Source: an uncultured Bacteroidota bacterium (GTDB lineage: Bacteria; Bacteroidota; Bacteroidia; Chitinophagales; Chitinophagaceae). From it: a stretch of 64,000 bases of DNA. Every line of letters starts with the position of its first letter. The stretch's first letter is position 1. The stretch lies in contig CAIVKC010000018.1 in the NCBI GenBank assembly GCA_903906365.1, positions 1 through 64,000 of the forward strand, in the 5' to 3' direction. The notes under the pieces are model-generated. The model searched no databases, was not told the DNA's origin, and saw nothing but the letters and a program-made list of their open reading frames with translations. Shown piece after piece: positions 58,763 to 64,000 of the stretch. Made by a program: the position numbers and the translations under genes.

Positions 58763-61036
58763 TTACCGGCTCCAGTTCACGCTGGCGGAAAGCAGTTCGC
58801 GGGAATTACCCCCCACCATGATCACGAATTCGCCCGGCTCCCAGTCGTATTTGAGTGACGAGTTGTAAAACTTCAGGTCTGCCGGTGTGATGTCAAAACT
58901 GACTTCCCTGGATGCTCCGGCCTTGAGAAATATTTTCTGGAATCCCTTCAGTTCTTTTACGGGCCGCGTAATGGAAGCCACCATGTCACGGATGTAGAGC
59001 TGGGCCACTTCCTTGCCGTCCATGGTCCCTTCGTTGGTCAGGGTAACGGTGGCGGTCAGGTGCTGATTTCCATGCAGGCGGGTGCTGCTCAGCCTGAGGT
59101 CATGGTAGGTGAACCTGGAATAGCTCAGGCCGTATCCGAAGGGATAGACGGGATCATTGGAGACGTCCAGGTAATTGGACCTGAATTTCTGGAACCAGCC
59201 TCCTTCCGGCAAAGGCCGGCCCGTGTTCTTATGATTGTAATAAAGGGGTACCTGTCCCACATTCTGCGGCCAGGTGGTGCTGAGTTTGCCCGACGGGTTT
59301 ACCGCACCAAACAATACATCGGCGATGGCATTACCGGCCTCAGTGCCCCCGAACCATACATTGAGGATGGCCGGCAGGTGTTCGTTTTCCCATTTGATGG
59401 CCAGCGGCCTTCCTGTAAAAAGTACGAGCACAACGGGTTTACCCGTTTTCATCAGGGCCTTCAGCAATTCCTGCTGGTTCTCCGGAATTTCAATATTGCT
59501 GCGGCTGGAAGCCTCCCCGGTCATTTCGGCAGATTCCCCCACAGCGGCAACGATTACATCGGCCTGGGCAGCTGCTGCCAGGGCTTCCTGCAGCAGGACT
59601 TCTTTTGACCGCGGATCCCGGTGCAAAGATTTACCGAACATGGTTTCATGCTCCTCCAGGAGGCTGTCTGATTCCAGGTTAGCCCCCCGGGCATAGAGTA
59701 TACTGGCCTTATCTCCGGCAGCCTGCCTGAGGCCATCTAGCACCGACACGGATTTTTCAAAATTGGCGGCCACGCTCCAGGTCCCCGTCATGTTTTCACG
59801 GGAATTGGCCAGCGGTCCGATCAGGGCGATGGTTCCTGCTTTTTTCAGGGGCAGGAGGCTTCCCTGGTTTTTGAGCAATACAAAGCAGTCGGCCGCAATG
59901 TCCCGGGCTGCCTGCCTGTTGGATGCCGTAAATATTTCGCTGGCGGCCCTTTTTTCATCACAGTACTTGTAGGGGTTGGAAAACAGGCCGAGTTTGTATT
60001 TTACTTCCAGGACCCTGCGACAGGCCGTATTGATCTGGTCCATAGTGACTTTGCCTTCCTTGAGTGATTTTCCCAGGGTGAGCAGGAACCCTTCTCCGAC
60101 CATATCCATATCGATGCCCGCCTTGAGGGCCAGGGCGGAAACGGTCTGCAAATCGCCCATGCCATGGGCGGTCATTTCATTGATGCCCGTATAATCGGTG
60201 ACCAGCATTCCTTTGAAATGCCATTGGTTTCTCAGCACTTCGGTCATCAGGTAATGGTTGGCAGTGGCCGGTATGCCGTCCACCTCATTGAAGGAGGCCA
60301 TGACCGTCCCGGCCCCGGCATCCACGGCCGCTTTATAGGGGGCCATGTATTCATTGAACATCCTGACCCGGCTCATGTCGGTGGTATTATAATCACGGCC
60401 GGCCTCCGCGGCCCCGTAGAGGGCATAATGTTTGACACAGGACATGATCTGGCTGTTGGAACTGAGGTCGCCCTGGTATCCCTTCACCATGGCCCGCGCT
60501 ATATGGGAGCCCAGGTAAGGGTCTTCCCCATTGCCTTCGGCAATCCTTCCCCAGCGTGGGTCCCGGGCAATATCCACCATCGGCGAAAAGGTCCAGCAGA
60601 TGCCGTCTGCGCTCGCTTCTGTGGCCGCAATGCGGGCAGATTTTTCTACCTCCGCCATGTCCCAGCTGCAGCTCAGTGCCAGCGGGATGGGAAAAATGGT
60701 TTCATAGCCATGGATCACATCCATGCCAAATATCAGCGGGATCCTGAGCCTGCTTTTTTCAACAGCAATCCGCTGCACCTCTTTTATCTTGGCCACCGAT
60801 TTGATATTGAAGAGCCCGCCCACCTGGCCGGCCGCTATCTTTTTGGCGATATCTGCATTGCCGGCCTGGCCGGTGACGATATCACCCGCCCCGGGTAAAT
60901 TGAGCTGGCCCAGCTTTTCTTCCAGCGTCATTTTTCCCATCAGTTCACCGATAAAGTCATTCATCCTGGATGGCTGGGCATGGATTCCTACTGATGCTGC
61001 CAACAGCAAAACAAATAGAACGGGCAATTTTTTCAT
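58763..61036 (-). CDS. bglX: GH3 beta-glucosidase (BglX-like), periplasmic
   Basis: A 757-residue glycoside hydrolase family 3 enzyme releasing terminal beta-D-glucose or xylose from oligosaccharides. After a signal peptide (ending near IHAQ) the TIM-barrel domain contains PLIFGMDVIHGYETIFPIPL, CVKHYALYGAAEAGRDYN and the nucleophile Asp near residue 280 in MLVTDYTGINEM. The second alpha/beta-sandwich and C-terminal FnIII-like domain (KELKGFQKIFLKAGAS) complete the BglX layout. Last gene of a minus-strand set with the SGNH hydrolase and GH43 enzyme, ended by a terminator. Confidence 0.94.
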   Translation of the reverse strand: MKKLPVLFVLLLAASVGIHAQPSRMNDFIGELMGKMTLEEKLGQLNLPGAGDIVTGQAGNADIAKKIAAGQVGGLFNIKSVAKIKEVQRIAVEKSRLRIPLIFGMDVIHGYETIFPIPLALSCSWDMAEVEKSARIAATEASADGICWTFSPMVDIARDPRWGRIAEGNGEDPYLGSHIARAMVKGYQGDLSSNSQIMSCVKHYALYGAAEAGRDYNTTDMSRVRMFNEYMAPYKAAVDAGAGTVMASFNEVDGIPATANHYLMTEVLRNQWHFKGMLVTDYTGINEMTAHGMGDLQTVSALALKAGIDMDMVGEGFLLTLGKSLKEGKVTMDQINTACRRVLEVKYKLGLFSNPYKYCDEKRAASEIFTASNRQAARDIAADCFVLLKNQGSLLPLKKAGTIALIGPLANSRENMTGTWSVAANFEKSVSVLDGLRQAAGDKASILYARGANLESDSLLEEHETMFGKSLHRDPRSKEVLLQEALAAAAQADVIVAAVGESAEMTGEASSRSNIEIPENQQELLKALMKTGKPVVLVLFTGRPLAIKWENEHLPAILNVWFGGTEAGNAIADVLFGAVNPSGKLSTTWPQNVGQVPLYYNHKNTGRPLPEGGWFQKFRSNYLDVSNDPVYPFGYGLSYSRFTYHDLRLSSTRLHGNQHLTATVTLTNEGTMDGKEVAQLYIRDMVASITRPVKELKGFQKIFLKAGASREVSFDITPADLKFYNSSLKYDWEPGEFVIMVGGNSRELLSASVNWSR

Positions 61037-61107
61037 GTAGCTTCTTTTTTAATAAATATTGACGAGATGTTGTTTGTACAGTGGGTTGCATCAAACCGTT
61101 CCCAGGG

Positions 61108-61779
61108 TCAGCGGAGCAACCGGGGAGCGATTTGTTTTTTCCAGATCGCATATCCGGCTGCGTTCATATGCAGGCTGTCGGACAGGAAAATACCCGGCAG
61201 TGGCCGGTGGTCCTTTCCGAGCATCGCGTGGAATACATCCACATAGGAACTCAAAGGCTGTCGCTTCAAAAAATCGCTGATCATTTTATTGGCCTCCTCC
61301 ATGGCGGCCATCAGATGGAGCCTGGAAGGACTGGGCTTGATGGATATGTAAGTGATCACTGTTTGGGGCAGTTTTTGACGGATCATCCCAAACAGGGTCT
61401 GGAACCTTTCTTTCACCAGGCGGGCAGTGACCGTATCGGAGGAAGCCAGGTCATTATCCCCGCAGTAGATGACCACCTGCCTGGGGTGATAGGGGATGAT
61501 GATATCACCCGCATAACGGATGAGGTCAACCAGGGTGGATCCCCCAAATCCCCGGTTGATGACGGGATACCCCGGAAAATAGTCCTGTACATCTGTCCAT
61601 TTGGTAAACGAGGAGCTGCCGGCAAAAACAATCGCGTCCCGTGCAGGGGGCCTGAGGCTGTCTTCAGACCTGAAGCGCTGGATGTCCTGCCAGAAAGCAG
61701 GAAGGGGTTGCCCCATAGAGGTCATGGAAACCAGCAGACCGGCGAGCAGGAAGAAGGCCGGAAATATCAGTTTATTCAT
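61108..61779 (-). CDS. Secreted SGNH/GDSL-family hydrolase
   Basis: A 223-residue secreted esterase-type hydrolase. A signal peptide precedes block I, IVFAGSSSFTKW (nucleophile Ser55 or 56), block II with NRGFGGST, block III YCGDNDLA (oxyanion Asn) and block V DSLHMNAAGY with the Asp-His pair. In a cluster with GH3 and GH43 enzymes it probably removes acetyl or other ester groups from plant polysaccharide. It lies 30 bp downstream of the GH43 gene and 71 bp upstream of the GH3 gene, forming an apparent operon. Confidence 0.88.
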   Translation of the reverse strand: MNKLIFPAFFLLAGLLVSMTSMGQPLPAFWQDIQRFRSEDSLRPPARDAIVFAGSSSFTKWTDVQDYFPGYPVINRGFGGSTLVDLIRYAGDIIIPYHPRQVVIYCGDNDLASSDTVTARLVKERFQTLFGMIRQKLPQTVITYISIKPSPSRLHLMAAMEEANKMISDFLKRQPLSSYVDVFHAMLGKDHRPLPGIFLSDSLHMNAAGYAIWKKQIAPRLLR

Positions 61780-61809
61780 ATCATTTTTTTATTTTCCAAA
61801 AGGCGGGTA

Positions 61810-63579
61810 TCAGTCTGCCCGGATGACTTTGGTGCGGGCCGAGACCCCGTTTTCATTGATGGCCTCTATACAAAAATAATAGGGTTTGTCTTTATCCATG
61901 GCTTTATAATAGTATTCATTGGCGTTGTGAACCATGATGCAATTATACAGTTTACCCGGGGCAAGACCCGTATAAATATTATAGGCAAAGGCGTTGTCCA
62001 CCGGGCTCCATTTGATCCAGGCGCTGCGCTTGTCCTTTTCGGTGAGGAGCACGATGAATTCCCGGACCGTATCGGGCAGCGGGCCATGGCCGTTTCCAAA
62101 TACCCGCAGCCCGCTGATGGCAAATTTACCGGTAGGGACATGGACGTTCTCCAGCCGGATATAGCGCGTTTCCACCGCCTGGGGTAACTCCACGTAGTCA
62201 TGGGGCACATCGGCGGTATTGGCCGATTTATCCACCAGCAGTTTCCAGTGCCTGCCATCGGTGGATCCGGAGAGCCGGTACTGGTGGCAGATGCCGGACT
62301 GCTTGCCCAAAAATTCCGCGTCCTGGTCGGCATAATTGATCTGCACGGCCCGGACCGTGGACAGGCTGCCCAGGTCAGAGCATATCCATTCCCCGGGATT
62401 TCCGCTGGCGGCACTCCAGTAAGTCTTTATGCTTTCATCCACCGCCTGGTTGGCATGGTAGCCGCCGAAAGTGCTCGATACGGTAACCGGTTTGTTATAA
62501 TTCAGCAGCATCCAGCCCGTAAACCTGCCATCCCCGCCGGGTGCCAAAGCGGCTGCCATCTGTTCGGAAGGCAGGTAATGGGGGTAATCCCCGAATGCGG
62601 TATTGCAGTACATGACCTGGTCGCTGTCAAATCCGGCAGGCCAGATGCCCAGCCTTCTTTCAAAATTATTTTTGACCGATATGGCCATGGTGGAGATATG
62701 CCACCAGTTCTTCCAGGGATCCTGGTAGGTGCTGCCATGGCCGGCGCCGCGGGCAAATCCCCCGGGTTTAAAGGACAACGGGTCCGACTGCGGGGTGAAG
62801 GGGCCCAGCGGGCTGCTGCCCACCACCACCCCATCGGCATAACCGCTGAACTCCGTGCCCGGAGCCCCGTACTGGAGATAATATTTGCCCTGATGTTTGG
62901 TCATCCAGGCTCCTTCAATGAAGGGGTCCAGGAATGTGTTATCCATGTATTCCCCGAAGCGCTGCCAGCCGTAGCGGTCCGGCTCCAGCAGGTACATCTC
63001 CTGTCGGGTACCGATGGGCTTGAAGGTCCTGCGGTCGAGTTCAATGCCGTAGAGGGGATACCGGTTGCTGCTCCCGTTGTACATATAGAGCCTTCCGTCC
63101 TCATCGGCAAAAAAATCAGGGTCCCATCCGCCTATTTCAAAGGAGTCCACCAGGGGCTTCCATTCGTTGGCTTTGGGGTTGGTGCTCATCCAGAGGGTGA
63201 AGTTCCTGGAATAGGTGGACCCCATCACAATCATCGTATCTCCCAGCACAGCCACGGCCGGGGCGCAGAGTTCATCATAGACCTGGTTCCAGGGTCTCAG
63301 AAATCTTTTGGAGACAAAGTTCCAGTGACCCATATCACTGCTCCACCAGTAACCCCACTGGTTGGTGGAAAACAGATAATAGTCCCCCTGGTAGGTCACA
63401 ATCACCGGGTCTGCGGTAGCCCGGTGCTTACCCCAGGTACTGAAATTGGGAATCGGCAGGTAGGCATAGTCCAGGTTCAGGGGGTTGCAATAAGTGCGCC
63501 GGGGCGACTGCGACCGGGCCTGGTTTAAGCAACAGCCCATAAGGAAGAGAACAAGGATTCGACCGTAAACTGGTTTCAT
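61810..63579 (-). CDS. GH43-family glycosidase with discoidin and FnIII domains
   Basis: A 589-residue secreted enzyme. ATG 63579 is preferred over a TTG three codons upstream. The five-blade GH43 domain (about 30-345) has its acidic residues in HRATADPVIV, GGWDPDFFADEDG and DPFIEGAWMTKHQGKYYL, the last holding the likely general-acid Glu. A discoidin-like F5/8-C domain (about 365-500) and a fibronectin-III-like module (about 505-589) follow. GH43 enzymes are mostly beta-xylosidases and alpha-L-arabinofuranosidases. First recognised gene of the GH43-SGNH-GH3 set; the DoxX-like gene lies only 24 bp upstream and may be co-transcribed. Confidence 0.9.
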   Translation of the reverse strand: MKPVYGRILVLFLMGCCLNQARSQSPRRTYCNPLNLDYAYLPIPNFSTWGKHRATADPVIVTYQGDYYLFSTNQWGYWWSSDMGHWNFVSKRFLRPWNQVYDELCAPAVAVLGDTMIVMGSTYSRNFTLWMSTNPKANEWKPLVDSFEIGGWDPDFFADEDGRLYMYNGSSNRYPLYGIELDRRTFKPIGTRQEMYLLEPDRYGWQRFGEYMDNTFLDPFIEGAWMTKHQGKYYLQYGAPGTEFSGYADGVVVGSSPLGPFTPQSDPLSFKPGGFARGAGHGSTYQDPWKNWWHISTMAISVKNNFERRLGIWPAGFDSDQVMYCNTAFGDYPHYLPSEQMAAALAPGGDGRFTGWMLLNYNKPVTVSSTFGGYHANQAVDESIKTYWSAASGNPGEWICSDLGSLSTVRAVQINYADQDAEFLGKQSGICHQYRLSGSTDGRHWKLLVDKSANTADVPHDYVELPQAVETRYIRLENVHVPTGKFAISGLRVFGNGHGPLPDTVREFIVLLTEKDKRSAWIKWSPVDNAFAYNIYTGLAPGKLYNCIMVHNANEYYYKAMDKDKPYYFCIEAINENGVSARTKVIRAD

Positions 63580-63602
63580 ATGCCGCAAAGTTTAAATCCT
63601 AT

Positions 63603-64000
63603 TTATTGCACTTTTTCAAATAAATGGTGATCCAGGCTGTAGCGGCCGGGACCGTTAAAAAAATAGACCATAGCCAGCACCGCGAACAGGAACGGATACT
63701 GGTCCTCGTACCAGATTTTCCCCGTGCCAATGACAAAGGTTATAAAAAGCATGGTTCCCACAATCAGCAGGCAGGCAGCCCGCGTGAACAGGCCGGCAGC
63801 CAGCAGCAGCCCTCCAGCCAGCTCCGCCCCTTTCCCTGAGCGGACCAGCAGCGGCGCCCAGGTACAGTGGTGGAACAGATCCCAGGTCGCATATTCTTTT
63901 ATTTTGGCCGCATCAAAGAGTTCCCAGCCATGGTAAACCAGGAAGAGGCCAACCAGCAGCCTCAGGAAAGTGAGTCCGCCCTCACGGGCCAGGCCTTTTG
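63603..64000 (-). CDS. DoxX-family membrane protein (partial, start outside window)
   Basis: Reading in from the right edge on the minus strand, an open frame of 131 residues ends at TAA 63605-63603. It begins after a missing N-terminus with GLTFLRLLVGLFLVYHGWEL and has three further hydrophobic helices (AELAGGLLLAAGLFTRAA, CLLIVGTMLFITFVIGTG, YPFLFAVLAMVYFFNGPG), the arrangement of DoxX/DoxD-like four-helix membrane proteins. ELAGGLLLAAGLFTR is a characteristic stretch. Their physiological role is mostly unknown. It sits 24 bp upstream of the GH43 gene. Confidence 0.8.
   Translation of the reverse strand, partial: KGLAREGGLTFLRLLVGLFLVYHGWELFDAAKIKEYATWDLFHHCTWAPLLVRSGKGAELAGGLLLAAGLFTRAACLLIVGTMLFITFVIGTGKIWYEDQYPFLFAVLAMVYFFNGPGRYSLDHHLFEKVQ

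Noticed and set aside
1-64000. CRISPR arrays, insertion sequences, integrons, toxin-antitoxin pairs or defence islands
   Set aside because: No regularly spaced direct repeats, transposase or integrase motifs, or recognisable defence genes were seen.

Overview
The window reads as chromosomal DNA of a Bacteroidota bacterium, most likely Chitinophagales/Chitinophagaceae-like. Pointers are the many FtsX/MacB-type permeases, DUF4242, DUF4834 and DUF5009 families, propeller-sensor kinases, glycoside hydrolases with discoidin domains, the long ~615-residue PurF form, and promoter-like sites of the phylum's TTTG / TAnnTTTG type. No rRNA, tRNA, CRISPR array, insertion sequence or prophage was recognised. 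The lineage is inferred from gene families, not from a marker gene.

Layout. 1-3.3 kb: tail of a probable Gfo/Idh oxidoreductase, a GH78 alpha-L-rhamnosidase and an aquaporin. 3.3-4.4 kb is gene-poor. 4.4-11.2 kb: an exported M24 aminopeptidase, an FtsX-type ABC permease, a large zinc metalloprotease and a small membrane protein. 11.2-14.7 kb: TypA/BipA with clear promoter and terminator, a DUF5009 acyltransferase and a DUF2905 protein. 15-20.4 kb is lipid-flavoured: alpha/beta hydrolase, ketoacyl-ACP synthase III, diacylglycerol-kinase-like lipid kinase, and a convergent membrane-anchored patatin. 20.5-25.6 kb: a propeller sensor kinase with its NarL-type regulator, then a six-blade NHL lipoprotein. 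25.9-30.3 kb: a thiosulfate cassette (two half-size YeeE/YedE transporters, a Tat-exported DsrE-like protein, a TsdA-like di-haem cytochrome) followed by haem A synthase CtaA/Cox15. 30.4-33.3 kb: RNase HII, a GNAT acetyltransferase, a YrdC-family protein and a JmjC-like cupin. 33.3-34 kb: AT-rich and gene-less but carrying two strong intrinsic terminators. 34-43.3 kb: a lone KorB subunit, an S9 peptidase, an aminotransferase, a tiny two-gene lipoprotein operon, a MurG-like glycosyltransferase, a SixA-like phosphatase and PurF. 43.4-46.7 kb: a PAS/GAF sensor kinase and its response regulator. 46.8-53.1 kb: the rimP-nusA-infB translation/transcription operon, with surA downstream. 53.2-54.8 kb: a small envelope-type cluster and a HAD phosphatase. 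54.9-58.6 kb: a large ATPase-type LuxR regulator flanked by two DUF4242 proteins. 58.7-64 kb: a plant-glycan set (GH3, SGNH hydrolase, GH43 with discoidin and FnIII) and a truncated DoxX protein.

Most of the window is ordinary core and carbohydrate metabolism. The parts most worth following are the thiosulfate cassette, the DUF4242-LuxR-DUF4242 locus, the 46-residue lipoprotein operon, the gene-less block with an orphan plus-strand terminator, and the hairpin leader in front of rimP.
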